NCBI GenBank assembly: GCA_016784545.1
Contig: JADHUM010000015.1
Location: forward strand, 1-63,060
Reading direction: 5' to 3'
Length of the DNA: 63,060 nt
Origin: Candidatus Neomarinimicrobiota bacterium
GTDB lineage: Bacteria > Fidelibacterota > UBA8477 > JABMPR01
How positions within the stretch are numbered: the stretch's first letter is position 1; each line of letters starts with the position of its first letter. Below the pieces are notes generated by a model. It was not told the DNA's origin. It worked only from the letters and a program-made list of their open reading frames with translations, and made no database searches. Positions 37,266 through 46,824 of the stretch are shown here, piece by piece. A program made the position numbers and the translations under genes.

Positions 37266-40200
37266 TGCCGGATTCCGATTCTTGTAAATTTACTCTCAAT
37301 ACTTTCTCAATATTGCTGGACAGTGGTTGTCCTCCTTTGAACAGCTGAACATTCATGAAGAGTTCTCTTAGGCCTACAACACCTTCAGGAGCATGTAGTT
37401 TGACCGGTGAGACCACTTCCAGGCCACCAGATTCAAGTGTCTGACCCCAAGTTTTAAAGGTACCTGCAACATCAACATACTCTAAATCAGCAGGAAGCGC
37501 TAGTGTAATAGAGATAGAATCGGCTGTAGCATAGGCTGGATAGCTCATGTTCAGCAGAAGGGTTGATGACTGGTTAGCTGGAATGCCTAAGGCAGAATCA
37601 GGTGACATACTTTCAAAGGCGTCCACAGGAATAACAATTTTTTGTTTCAATGATTCTTTTATCACATCAAGTTCCAGTAAGGCAGCTTCACCCACTTCAG
37701 CATTCACCAGTACTTCGACTCGACGGTTGGTTGCGCGACCAACCCAGGTTTCATTGTCGCCAACAGGATAGTGAGGACCCAAGCCGTGAGTATGAATATT
37801 CTCAGGATTCAGGTTGTAATTTTCAAGGAGGAAATTCTTGACACTGATGGCTCTCCAATCAGACAGCAGCATGTTGAATTCCATGCTACCACGATTGTCT
37901 GTAAAACCTTCAATGACGATTTCGATATCTGGTTGCCATGAGAGGAAGTCACCCAGTTTGCGAAGGCTTGGCTCGGCCGAAGGTTTAAGATCTGCAGATC
38001 CAACATCAAACTGTGTCCCCTCAAGGATCATGTTAAAGGACAGGGTTTCAACCAGGGTTGAGATGCGAGTTTCCAATGTATCGGTCTGAATCAGGTTTCC
38101 GTCTTCATCCATGAGTTCAAGGTGAGCGGCAACTATACCAGTATTCTGAACTAATTCATAATCATCTGGTTTCATAGCTGCATCAAATTTTGTGTGTTTC
38201 TCAGCATCCCAGTCACCAAAGCTCCAGATATCTCGTGATTCACCACTGACAATGGGTTCCAGCTTGGTTGAATCAAGGATGGCGGTACCAGGCTTATAGA
38301 TAAAACCTGGAGGTAATTCTTGGTGAAAACGTACGCTGCGAACAGGTATTTCGCCTGTGTAATTAATGTCATACATGAACTCGAGTTGGTTGAATTCAGA
38401 ATCGTCTTCAGCTGCATTGTAGAACACCATTTCTACACGACGGTTGAGTGATCGCCCTTCTGGAGTACCACCGTCAGCGATTGGCTCTGAGGCGCCCATA
38501 CCAACGGCAGAAATGCGAGATTCGCTGATGCCCATTGTTTGTATCAGATAGGTTCTGATGGCCATTGCTCTGGATTCAGAAAGTTCTTGATTATCTCTAA
38601 AACCACTTCCAGGCGCTACTGGGAGATGATCTGTATGACCCTTGATATCGAGATTGATCTGGGTCTGCCATTTCATCAAATCGCCAACATTTCTCAGTTC
38701 ATTAAAAATTTCACTCTGCAGAGTTGCGGAACCAGAAACAAAACCGATTCTGATCAGGAGGCTCCAAGGTTTGTATACGAGGAGTCTAAATTCTTCAGTG
38801 AGCATCTCTGTTTTCATTTCCAGAGTTGACTCTTTGCTGAGGACACTGAAAAGTTCAAGTTTTTCTAGTGGAATGTTGATGTTTATGCTATCGCCTGAGT
38901 ACAGCGTCACGTTCCACAAATTTGCCGGTAGTCCCAGAGAATCAACGGTAGAATCAACTGAGAAGAGTCTCCCATAAGAAGGCAAGCTGCTCTCGTCAAT
39001 GCGCAGGGTCAGGTCACCCAGACTTGCTTTATTGAAAGTAAATCTACCAAGACTATCGGTCATGGTGGCTTTTTCATCATTCAAGACCATAACCAGGTCA
39101 GATTGAACTTCTTCATCTGGATCCATAATACCATTACGGTTCATGTCGTAGAAGGCAGTACCGGTTATTTTGCCAGGTACTGAAACTTGGCGTAGAGCAA
39201 AATTCGATTTGGCAATACTTGCTGCAGCGACTCTTACCATCTTGCTCTGAGTATCACCTAAATAATCTGGAGAATCGAGAATGATCTCGCTCAAGTCTGG
39301 GAGAGTACGTTCGTTAACCCGGATAACATGCATACCAGCTTCCACATCAGGAACACTGTATTTTCCATATTCATCTGTGAGGATCCTGGCACCATTTTCC
39401 ATAATGAGCTCAATATCTTTCACAGTCTCTTCGTTCTCATCATGGATTCCGTTGGCATTGCTGTCATAGTAGACCTTACCGATGATGAGACCACGGTCAC
39501 TAAACAGACCTGGCTTCACGACTACATCGGCAGTGGCGAGATTGGAAATCACAGGAAAACCTAAGAGGGTGTGTGCTCTGGCCATGACTTCATTGGTGTT
39601 GGTTCCCTCGCGGCTATTCATACCAGCAATAATGCGGTACTTCATCGTGAAGGATTCACCTGGTTGTAGGGTATCACCGATTGTCCAGGTCATTGCCAGA
39701 CGTTTACCGACTGCTTCCTGAACATTTGGATCGGCTATTTTTGAGCCATCCAAATATGAGGTATTCTTACGGAATTTAAAGCCATATGGCAGCACATCTT
39801 CAACCACAAAATCATGGACAATGTCATCAGTACTGGTGTTGGAAATATTCACAGTATAAGTAACGACATCGCCAATTTCTATGACTCGACGATTGCTCTG
39901 CTTGGTAACCTTGAGGAAGGGGAAGATGATCTTGGTTTTCGCTTGCGAATTTGTATTTCTATTGCTCCATGTGCTATCGATGGTACTTGCAATCAGTGCC
40001 CTATTCTCAATCCATCCGAGACCAGCATCTATAGTGATCTTAGCCTCGAAATCAATATGGAGTGAGTCACCAAGTTGAATTCCACTTCTTGTGAAGTTCA
40101 TTTCATTGGTGATGGGGTCCAGACCGATGTAATTCGTGTTCGCATCAGTAACAACTGTATTCGCGATTAGCTCCAGCCCATTGGGGAGGTAATCGGTTAT

Positions 40201-43200
40201 AAATACTGAATCAATAAACGTAATATCCTGTGTACCAAAATTCAGGCTATAGTGGAGGGTGTCTCCAACTGCGGCCTCAATCTGGTCTACCTTTTTCACC
40301 ATGTAGAAGGGTGAACTTCTCAGGGTGACATTTGCATTCACAACATATAGTCCTGGAGTGGTTAAATTAACATCCAGCCCACCATCGCTATATGAACTGA
40401 TTCCATTGTAGACAACTTCCAAGCTGTAGGTACCAGGTAGCAGGTTAGTAAAGAAGTATCTTCCAGTGGTATCAGTATAAGTTGAATCCGTCATATGATG
40501 ATCTGAAGCTTTGCCCAGTGTACCAGTAGTATCAATCACTTCACCATTCACGATAATCAGAATACTGTCTTCAGGGATGGGTTCTCCAGTAAGCTCATCA
40601 TAAATCCAACCGGAAACAGAATTGAGATTGGTGACCAATGAACCTTCACTTGGTGTATTAATCTCTATTTCCTGTACAGTCTCATAAGGAATACCATTAT
40701 CGCCAATCAAAGTGTAGATAATCTGATACAGATCGTCTCTATAGATTGGGATGAGATAGTAGCCGTTGGCGTCCGTACTATCGTGCCCAGCATGGGCCCC
40801 GGTAGCAACGGTTCTCAATTCGACTCTTACATTTTCTTGGGGAATACCTTGATAATTGAAGATAATCCCATCAAAGGCACCGATAATAAAGGTGACTTGG
40901 GTTGTGTCATCAGCCCATTCGGTTGGTGCAAAAACGGCTCTGGCATAAGGAGTTGCTACAACAGATTCGAAGGTAACTGTATCAGCAACCAATGTACTAT
41001 AAGCCACACCATCGATGGTTGATGTGATCTGAGCTGAGTCGGGAATAGTTCCAAAGTCAGTATAGAAGTTCACATTTACACCATCTGGAACAGGATTGCC
41101 CAGGAAGGAATAAACATGAGCTGACAGAGTTGATGTAGCAGCACCATTTCCAAGAATAGTTTTGGGCTGTGCATCTACAACGATACTGAGCGGAAGAATG
41201 TTGGTTGTAAGTGCTTCAGCTGGAATGGCATCTGTTTCATTTGAAACCAACCAGGCGCGATTTCCAACTTGTTCACCGTGACCCAACAGGTCTGATACAG
41301 TAGTTGTAATGTTAAAGTGTTCAGCTTGCTCAACGTTCAGCGGTCCGATATACCAGGAAAGTGAATGCGAGGCTTCATCATAGATGTAGGTCCCAGTTGC
41401 GCTCAGGAAGGTAACTCGAGAATCGAGTGTATCCAGAATGCTGACTCCACTAGCATGGTCGGTCCCCCAGTTGGCCACAGCAATTTGATAATTGACAGTA
41501 TCGCCGGGGAAGACTTCCAGATCTGCAGTTTTTGTAAATACAAATTCAGGAGCAGCCACTACGATGGCTAACCAGGTAGCTGTAGCTTGTAAAACCCCAT
41601 CTGCATAGATGTAGGCAGTGTTTGGTAATTCCATACCATTGGGTAGTGGGTAGACAACCCTTACATCAATGGTAAACTCGTTTGCAGGTTCACTTCTTCT
41701 TGAAAGACGACTTGATTCACTTGAAGAGGCACCGCTGAATTTTCCAGCTGTGCGTTCCCCTTGAACCGGTTCGAGATCACCAACATTCCAGGTCACGGAG
41801 TGACTGGTAGAATCATAGACACCACCATTGGAGGCACCCATGAATTCAACATCTGCTGGCAGTGAGTCTACAACGACAACGTTAACTGCAGTGGTATCAC
41901 CCTGATTCTCAAAAGAGAGGTCATATTGGATAAATTCACCTGCTTCTATGAAAGAAGTATCACCTATGAGTACGATGTTCATAATAGGAGCACGTACAAT
42001 AACCATGTGTATATCTATACTTTGCTCACCTTGATCACAGCTTAGCAAACCAGAAACAGGAATGACAGCTTTTCCAACGAAATCATCTGGAACCTTAGCT
42101 GTAATGTCTATGACACCATTATCACCAGGAGTCAGATCTTCTAGATTCCAGGTAATAATTCCAGTTTCAGGATCGTAAGTATGTTCTCGTGACGCATTGA
42201 GATATTCCAGATCAGTTCCCAGTGTATCCGTAAGAACAACACCGGTGGCTGTTTCGGTTCCCAAATTGCGATAATCAAGGGCGAGTCGGATAGTGTCACC
42301 TGCCAGTACTGTTCTCGTTCCGCTAATATCCAGGAATAATCCTGGAGCTGAAAAGATTTCAGTAATGGATGTAGAATGGGACACACTTCCTTCAACACAA
42401 GATAGGTGTGCAGTATTTTCTAGCATGGTACCATCGACTACTGGATAGTCAACATAAGTGACCAGTTTCAGAGAATCAGTGGCACTTGAGGCAATCTCAT
42501 TCACATTCCAGAGAATGCTGTGAGAAGCTTCATCGTAGGTAAAATCACCAGAGGTTGAACCAAAGGAAACATGTGCGGGAAGGGTATCAATCAAGGCTAC
42601 ATCATGAGCCATTGAGTTTCCAGTATTACTCATTATAAATGTGTAAACCAGTGAATCCCCTGCCTGGACAGTTGCAGATGATCGTTTCTCTAATGTCAAT
42701 TCTGGGAAAGCAGCCAGTGACACAATATGGTCACCCCAGCTGGTTCCAGCATTGGCTGTAGAGATCCAAGCTCTGTTTGTGATTTCAGGTCTGGCTTCCA
42801 GAAGGGAGCCGACAGTTGTAACGACATTCAGGGTTATAACATTCCCAGCAATCAAAGTACCAAAAGACGGCCAGACAACTACGCCGTTTTCAATTGAGCC
42901 ACCATGAGATGCAGATACAAATTCCAGAGGTTCTGGAAGTGTATCATGCACTGAGATGGCGTGCACAGGATCCGGTGAAGTATTATCGATAGTAATCGTA
43001 AACTCAACGGTATCACCAAAAGCATATTCCTCATCAGCAGCCCATTTACTAATGGTCTGAATCCAGGGATTTGCAAATGAATGAACTGAAGCTTCTTTTG
43101 AAACTCCCTGTGCATTCTCAACTGATGCAGTGTTGGTTAAGCCTGCATTGGCTGGCATGCTTGCATCAACAATAACATCGAGGGAGACATTAATGGTGTC

Positions 43201-43944
43201 TCCCGGCATCATTTCGCCAACATTCCAGGACACGGTACCATCCACAAATGCTCCCGCGTGGGATGCAGTTACAAATGAAATGTGTTCTGGCAATTCGTCA
43301 TTAATGATTGTTTCAGTTGATGGGATATTGCCAGTATTGTATACACTAATACTATAATGAACTGTATCTCCAATAGCAGATACATCTTCACTTACTATTT
43401 TTGTAATCAATAGATCTGAATGTGCACCAATGTTTACATCAGCTGATTCACTAGCTAGAAGAAAACCATCAGGAACGGCCAACCAGGCTGTATTCGATAC
43501 GACCTCATCGGCGGGCAGGTTTTCGTCAATCAGAACTTCAAGTTCAAATACCAGTGTCTGGCCTCCAGCGATGCTGGCGACGTTCCAAACTGCTATTTGA
43601 TTTGATACACTGACCTCAGGTGTGCTTGAAATGATATCAAGACCGGAGCTCAGGGTGTCCGTGATAGTAAACGGTGCAGGGGAAGTATTTCCCGTATTTG
43701 TAACAGTGATTGTATAGGTCAAACTCTCGCCTGGTGCAATTACAGATGCACTAGCGGTTTTGGAGATTGCCAGTTGATACCCTTCAGATACGATCGTTAC
43801 GATCTCATTTGAAGAGCCCACAAATGTTGTTCCGCTACCATCCTGATGGGATGACTGGGCAACATTTATGATCTCGGTACCAACTGGAACCTGACCAAAA
43901 ACCACGGCCCCCATGAGGGAGACTAAGGCGAGGAATCGTCTCAT
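37258..43944 (-). CDS. Giant surface protein: nine DUF11 repeats, invasin-like, SdrD-like and two OmpA domains
   Basis: A 2228-residue secreted protein with signal peptide MRRFLALVSLMGAVVFG. The order, with rough residues, is as follows. DUF11 repeats start near 57, 173, 290, 413, 530, 650 and 805 (pattern 'PGDTVxYxIxVxNTG', then 'DTLP'). An invasin/Big_1-like domain spans 920-1035 and two carboxypeptidase-regulatory-like domains 1040-1215. Two more DUF11 repeats start near 1218 and 1348. Two SdrD B-like domains follow (GKVYYDSNANGIHDENEE near 1500; AFYDMNRNGIMDPDEE near 1605). OmpA-C domains centre near 1768 (GHTDHLP) and 2016 (GFTDNRGS), with a final beta domain. OmpA domains bind peptidoglycan, so the protein is probably anchored in the periplasm and exposes its repeats outside. 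Adhesion is inferred. Repeat 6 carries a Ser/Arg-rich insert near 741. Confidence 0.85.
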   Translation of the reverse strand: MRRFLALVSLMGAVVFGQVPVGTEIINVAQSSHQDGSGTTFVGSSNEIVTIVSEGYQLAISKTASASVIAPGESLTYTITVTNTGNTSPAPFTITDTLSSGLDIISSTPEVSVSNQIAVWNVASIAGGQTLVFELEVLIDENLPADEVVSNTAWLAVPDGFLLASESADVNIGAHSDLLITKIVSEDVSAIGDTVHYSISVYNTGNIPSTETIINDELPEHISFVTASHAGAFVDGTVSWNVGEMMPGDTINVSLDVIVDASMPANAGLTNTASVENAQGVSKEASVHSFANPWIQTISKWAADEEYAFGDTVEFTITIDNTSPDPVHAISVHDTLPEPLEFVSASHGGSIENGVVVWPSFGTLIAGNVITLNVVTTVGSLLEARPEITNRAWISTANAGTSWGDHIVSLAAFPELTLEKRSSATVQAGDSLVYTFIMSNTGNSMAHDVALIDTLPAHVSFGSTSGDFTYDEASHSILWNVNEIASSATDSLKLVTYVDYPVVDGTMLENTAHLSCVEGSVSHSTSITEIFSAPGLFLDISGTRTVLAGDTIRLALDYRNLGTETATGVVLTDTLGTDLEYLNASREHTYDPETGIITWNLEDLTPGDNGVIDITAKVPDDFVGKAVIPVSGLLSCDQGEQSIDIHMVIVRAPIMNIVLIGDTSFIEAGEFIQYDLSFENQGDTTAVNVVVVDSLPADVEFMGASNGGVYDSTSHSVTWNVGDLEPVQGERTAGKFSGASSSESSRLSRRSEPANEFTIDVRVVYPLPNGMELPNTAYIYADGVLQATATWLAIVVAAPEFVFTKTADLEVFPGDTVNYQIAVANWGTDHASGVSILDTLDSRVTFLSATGTYIYDEASHSLSWYIGPLNVEQAEHFNITTTVSDLLGHGEQVGNRAWLVSNETDAIPAEALTTNILPLSIVVDAQPKTILGNGAATSTLSAHVYSFLGNPVPDGVNVNFYTDFGTIPDSAQITSTIDGVAYSTLVADTVTFESVVATPYARAVFAPTEWADDTTQVTFIIGAFDGIIFNYQGIPQENVRVELRTVATGAHAGHDSTDANGYYLIPIYRDDLYQIIYTLIGDNGIPYETVQEIEINTPSEGSLVTNLNSVSGWIYDELTGEPIPEDSILIIVNGEVIDTTGTLGKASDHHMTDSTYTDTTGRYFFTNLLPGTYSLEVVYNGISSYSDGGLDVNLTTPGLYVVNANVTLRSSPFYMVKKVDQIEAAVGDTLHYSLNFGTQDITFIDSVFITDYLPNGLELIANTVVTDANTNYIGLDPITNEMNFTRSGIQLGDSLHIDFEAKITIDAGLGWIENRALIASTIDSTWSNRNTNSQAKTKIIFPFLKVTKQSNRRVIEIGDVVTYTVNISNTSTDDIVHDFVVEDVLPYGFKFRKNTSYLDGSKIADPNVQEAVGKRLAMTWTIGDTLQPGESFTMKYRIIAGMNSREGTNTNEVMARAHTLLGFPVISNLATADVVVKPGLFSDRGLIIGKVYYDSNANGIHDENEETVKDIELIMENGARILTDEYGKYSVPDVEAGMHVIRVNERTLPDLSEIILDSPDYLGDTQSKMVRVAAASIAKSNFALRQVSVPGKITGTAFYDMNRNGIMDPDEEVQSDLVMVLNDEKATMTDSLGRFTFNKASLGDLTLRIDESSLPSYGRLFSVDSTVDSLGLPANLWNVTLYSGDSININIPLEKLELFSVLSKESTLEMKTEMLTEEFRLLVYKPWSLLIRIGFVSGSATLQSEIFNELRNVGDLMKWQTQINLDIKGHTDHLPVAPGSGFRDNQELSESRAMAIRTYLIQTMGISESRISAVGMGASEPIADGGTPEGRSLNRRVEMVFYNAAEDDSEFNQLEFMYDINYTGEIPVRSVRFHQELPPGFIYKPGTAILDSTKLEPIVSGESRDIWSFGDWDAEKHTKFDAAMKPDDYELVQNTGIVAAHLELMDEDGNLIQTDTLETRISTLVETLSFNMILEGTQFDVGSADLKPSAEPSLRKLGDFLSWQPDIEIVIEGFTDNRGSMEFNMLLSDWRAISVKNFLLENYNLNPENIHTHGLGPHYPVGDNETWVGRATNRRVEVLVNAEVGEAALLELDVIKESLKQKIVIPVDAFESMSPDSALGIPANQSSTLLLNMSYPAYATADSISITLALPADLEYVDVAGTFKTWGQTLESGGLEVVSPVKLHAPEGVVGLRELFMNVQLFKGGQPLSSNIEKVLRVNLQESESGNE

Positions 43945-44010
43945 CTACCGCTCACGGGATTCGTGTGGAGGGTTTTGAACCTAAAAATCACTTACTGACC
44001 TTCGATAACC

Positions 44011-45795
44011 TTAGTCTACGGTGACCTTGAAAGTCAGGATGCGCTGATCTGTATCATCTCCGCCTGTGACAGCAGCAATCGAGTCAAAGTCGAAGATTAC
44101 AGAACTTGCAGCCTTGAAGGCTTCGTCACCTGCTCCATTAAGAGCATCATCATCACCAGTTCCATCGATGGTCATACTTTCAGCGACATAAGTCGTGTTG
44201 GTAGGAATGGCATCAGTCACAACTACTGTAGTTGCTACACCAGTACCACTATTGGCAACCAGGATGGTATATATCAGAGTGTCACCAGGTGCGGCTTCAT
44301 TGGCATCACCATTAAAGTAAGTGAATCCACCGTGGGTCACTGATTTTACCAGAGTCAGAAGTGGAGCAGTACAGGTTGTACTGTTTGTATCAGTTCCAGA
44401 AACTGTTCCCGGCGCACCCTGTGAGATGGCAGTGATGATACTTGTATCGGTTGCTTCATCAGCTGTTCCAACGGGGATGGTACCAATTGCTATATAGTAG
44501 ACAACCAAACCGGAAGTCATATTTCCAGTTTCAGTAACTGGCCCTGCAGTTTTTTCACCGGCAGAGAGGACACCATCTTCATCGGTATCTGCGTAGAATA
44601 CCCAAGTTACATAATCTGTTGTATCGTCGAATGTGAAATTGTCAGTACCATTACCATCATTGGTAACTGTAAAGTCAAAGATCAGCGTATCTCCGGGATC
44701 GCCAGTATATGTATAAGGAGCATTCACACCGCCGTTGTCCAGAGAGACAGCATAGGTCTGATCAACTACAACTCCACCTGGAGGGAAAGTAACAGGATCA
44801 GTAGTTGGCACTGTACCTGGATACTCGTCCCCACCTTCATTCTCATAGGTGAGTTTTGGATTGTCAGCTGGGAATCCAATGGGTTCGCCTGCAGCCAGTG
44901 GAGCATCAACTATGGCAGCAAACTGAACACAGACCTCATCATCGACACCAGTTGTAAAACCAAGATCTGCTAATTGCAGTGTCAGGGTTCTCGTTGGGAC
45001 GTCGTAGAAGTATGGTGGTGTTCCATCAGTTTCGATGGTTACAGCACTGCCACCATTGATCTTTACAGATGTCAAATCCAGAGTGGTATTTGTTGGCATG
45101 ATAGTAACAAACACAGGATTATAAGCAATCTCAGAACCACCATTCGTGAAACATGACTCGTACACAATTGGCTCACCTGGAGCAGGTGTATTGTCACCAA
45201 TGATTGTAGTTTCACCCGTTACTGTTGCAGCTTGCACGGTTGAGGTAAGTGTAATTGTGGCTGTTGAATCTACGGTAAAAGCAGATGTTGCTGTCAATGT
45301 GACAACGTGCTCCTCACCAGGATTCCCACCACCAGAAGTTACGTCTACAACCTTAATCAACAGGTCATAGCTACCCTCGAATGCAACGGCACCTGAGCTG
45401 GTTACTTCCGTGTCACCAGTATTTATGGTTCCACTGGCATCAGCATCGTGGTACACATAAAAATCATAAGTACCACCATCATTTGCTGCGCCTGTAGCTC
45501 CAATGGTGTAGGTGTCGCTACCATTACCAGTATTCGATAATGTGACGGCATACAGGGTTGAGTCCATCGCTGAGACTGGACTGGTAAGGTTGCTACCAAG
45601 ACTCACACCAGCAACCTGGCTCACAGTGGTTGTCACCACAAGTGACTGGACCTGAGCCATGTCATTACCATTGGCATCTTTGTAATTACCAAAGGCCTGG
45701 TTTGAGATAACAGTGCCCTCTTCTGTGACGGCACTGGCTGTTGCAACTAATCCCATCAGGACAAGAGCAACGATTAAGAAGCGTGTAGGTTTCAT
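44011..45795 (-). CDS. Secreted acidic DUF11-domain surface protein
   Basis: A 594-residue secreted protein with a clear signal peptide (MKPTRFLIVALVLMGLVATASA). The body is very rich in Thr, Asp, Gly and Val, poor in Lys/Arg, and forms several beta-sandwich repeats ('NTGNGSDTYTI', 'NDGNGTDNFTF'; Asp-rich loops such as YHDADASGTINTGD and YADTDEDGVLSAGE that could bind Ca2+). The last 120 residues are a DUF11 domain (PGDTLIYTILVANSGTG, VTDAIPTNTTYV). ATG 45795 is chosen from AGGAGGG upstream and the signal peptide; a longer in-frame reading would bury the signal. It could be an S-layer-like or fibre subunit, and it precedes the giant gene in the same operon. Confidence 0.75.
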   Translation of the reverse strand: MKPTRFLIVALVLMGLVATASAVTEEGTVISNQAFGNYKDANGNDMAQVQSLVVTTTVSQVAGVSLGSNLTSPVSAMDSTLYAVTLSNTGNGSDTYTIGATGAANDGGTYDFYVYHDADASGTINTGDTEVTSSGAVAFEGSYDLLIKVVDVTSGGGNPGEEHVVTLTATSAFTVDSTATITLTSTVQAATVTGETTIIGDNTPAPGEPIVYESCFTNGGSEIAYNPVFVTIMPTNTTLDLTSVKINGGSAVTIETDGTPPYFYDVPTRTLTLQLADLGFTTGVDDEVCVQFAAIVDAPLAAGEPIGFPADNPKLTYENEGGDEYPGTVPTTDPVTFPPGGVVVDQTYAVSLDNGGVNAPYTYTGDPGDTLIFDFTVTNDGNGTDNFTFDDTTDYVTWVFYADTDEDGVLSAGEKTAGPVTETGNMTSGLVVYYIAIGTIPVGTADEATDTSIITAISQGAPGTVSGTDTNSTTCTAPLLTLVKSVTHGGFTYFNGDANEAAPGDTLIYTILVANSGTGVATTVVVTDAIPTNTTYVAESMTIDGTGDDDALNGAGDEAFKAASSVIFDFDSIAAVTGGDDTDQRILTFKVTVD

Positions 45796-45881
45796 TTTAA
45801 ACCCTCCTTTTGTTAGCTTCTGTTGTTGTTTCATATTTTTTGATCCCATAGTGGAATCGTTTTTAAATATTGTTGAATGGG

Positions 45882-46376
45882 TCATTGGTTCACCACCACT
45901 AGAAATTCCATGGTTGATGTTTCACCAGGGGTGAGATCTTTTGAAATACTCCACTTGATATGACTGATCATTTCTGGTGTTGCTTCACGCTTAACCAGGA
46001 TTCCCTTTGAATTCCTCACAGTGTAGTAAGGAGGCCAGGCCATGTAGGTACTGCCCTGATTCATCGAGAAGGTGATCTCAGTATCGTCACCTGTTGCACT
46101 CTTCGCGACATATGTCACACCTGCTGGAATTGGATCCACAATCTCAGGATTTTTCATCAAGCCATCACCAGTATTTGAGGCAGTTAGCAAATATCGCAAC
46201 GTGTCTCCAGGGAAGTAGCTAATCAGAGTAGCATCTTTCTTTTCGGCTTCTGATAGGTTGATTTTTTGATCCAAGATATGGATGTCCAGCTTTGGAGTTC
46301 CTTGCCCCAATGCCAGCGAAAGAGTCATAATGGCACATATTGCGTATTTTGATATATTGCCTAACACATCTTTCAT
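45882..46376 (-). CDS. Small secreted single-DUF11 protein
   Basis: A 164-residue protein, the first of the surface operon. ATG 46376 places a signal peptide at the N-terminus (ISKYAICAIMTLSLALGQG) and has GAGGGAG six bases upstream. The mature part is a single DUF11-like beta domain (FPGDTLRYLLTASNTGDG, VDPIPAGVTYVAKSATGDDTEI, DLTPGETSTMEFLVVV). The reading frame stays open for 104 codons further upstream to ATG 46688, which has its own AAGGAAGAG. That longer form would bury the signal peptide at residue 105, so I prefer the short one but cannot exclude both. Confidence 0.7.
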   Translation of the reverse strand: MKDVLGNISKYAICAIMTLSLALGQGTPKLDIHILDQKINLSEAEKKDATLISYFPGDTLRYLLTASNTGDGLMKNPEIVDPIPAGVTYVAKSATGDDTEITFSMNQGSTYMAWPPYYTVRNSKGILVKREATPEMISHIKWSISKDLTPGETSTMEFLVVVNQ

Positions 46377-46697
46377 TTTTCTCTCCCTCAGCTCTATTTG
46401 TCCAACACCCTGATATATCTTTGCACTCTGTTTTTCTGATGCGTTCAGAGCCGAATTTTTAACCGATTCTGGTGTGAGAATTGTCACATCAGAATTGGAT
46501 ATAATCATCTGACCAGTTGGATTTTGAACCGATGTTTTTCTAGTTTTCTGAGGACCAGTTAGACTGCTGGTTTTAGCATTCGCTCCAGCATAATCGTTCT
46601 CAGAGGATTTCAGCCAATTCACTTTTTTAGAAACAGAATTTCTCTCTCTCATGATTTGGCTACTGTATGTTTCGTTTCTCGTTCTCATATTCTCTTC
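46377..46697 (-). other. Long 5' leader of the surface operon, open in frame
   Basis: Between the predicted sigma-54 start (about 46697) and the signal-peptide ATG (46376) lie about 320 bases without a stop in the coding frame. From ATG 46688 they would encode 104 polar, Lys/Ser/Asn-rich residues with no motif I know. It could be a structured leader, a separate small protein read through into the next gene, or an alternative N-terminal extension. I see no known riboswitch consensus. Confidence 0.45.
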
Positions 46698-46706
46698 CTT
46701 ATATAA

Positions 46707-46722
46707 GTCAAAGTATGTGCCA
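46707..46722 (-). promoter_or_regulatory. Sigma-54-like promoter P3 of the surface operon (TGGCAC-N5-TTGAC)
   Basis: On the minus strand TGGCAC (46722-46717), five bases, TTGAC (46711-46707), followed by TTATATAAGGA. The -24 half is a perfect consensus and spacing is exact. The predicted start is near 46697. A dyad at 46807-46824 lies about 105 bp upstream. Confidence 0.6.
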
Positions 46723-46806
46723 CCAGTAAAAGCATCACTTTATATACTGTTATTATTGTATTTATGGGTATTTTTTTAAATGGTTTTATAGAAGGTCGAT
46801 TTGACG

Positions 46807-46824
46807 TGTCACAATTTCTTGACA
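46807..46824. promoter_or_regulatory. TGTCA-N8-TGACA palindrome, candidate enhancer-binding-protein site
   Basis: TGTCA at 46807-46811 and TGACA at 46820-46824 form a dyad of the size bound by bacterial enhancer-binding proteins, about 105 bp upstream of P3. A further TGTCA half site occurs near 46880. The regulator is not in the window. Confidence 0.45.

Noticed and set aside
36300-46400. CRISPR or DNA-level tandem repeats in the surface operon
   Set aside because: The repetition is at protein-domain level (DUF11); nucleotide sequences of the repeats are diverged and there are no regular spacers.
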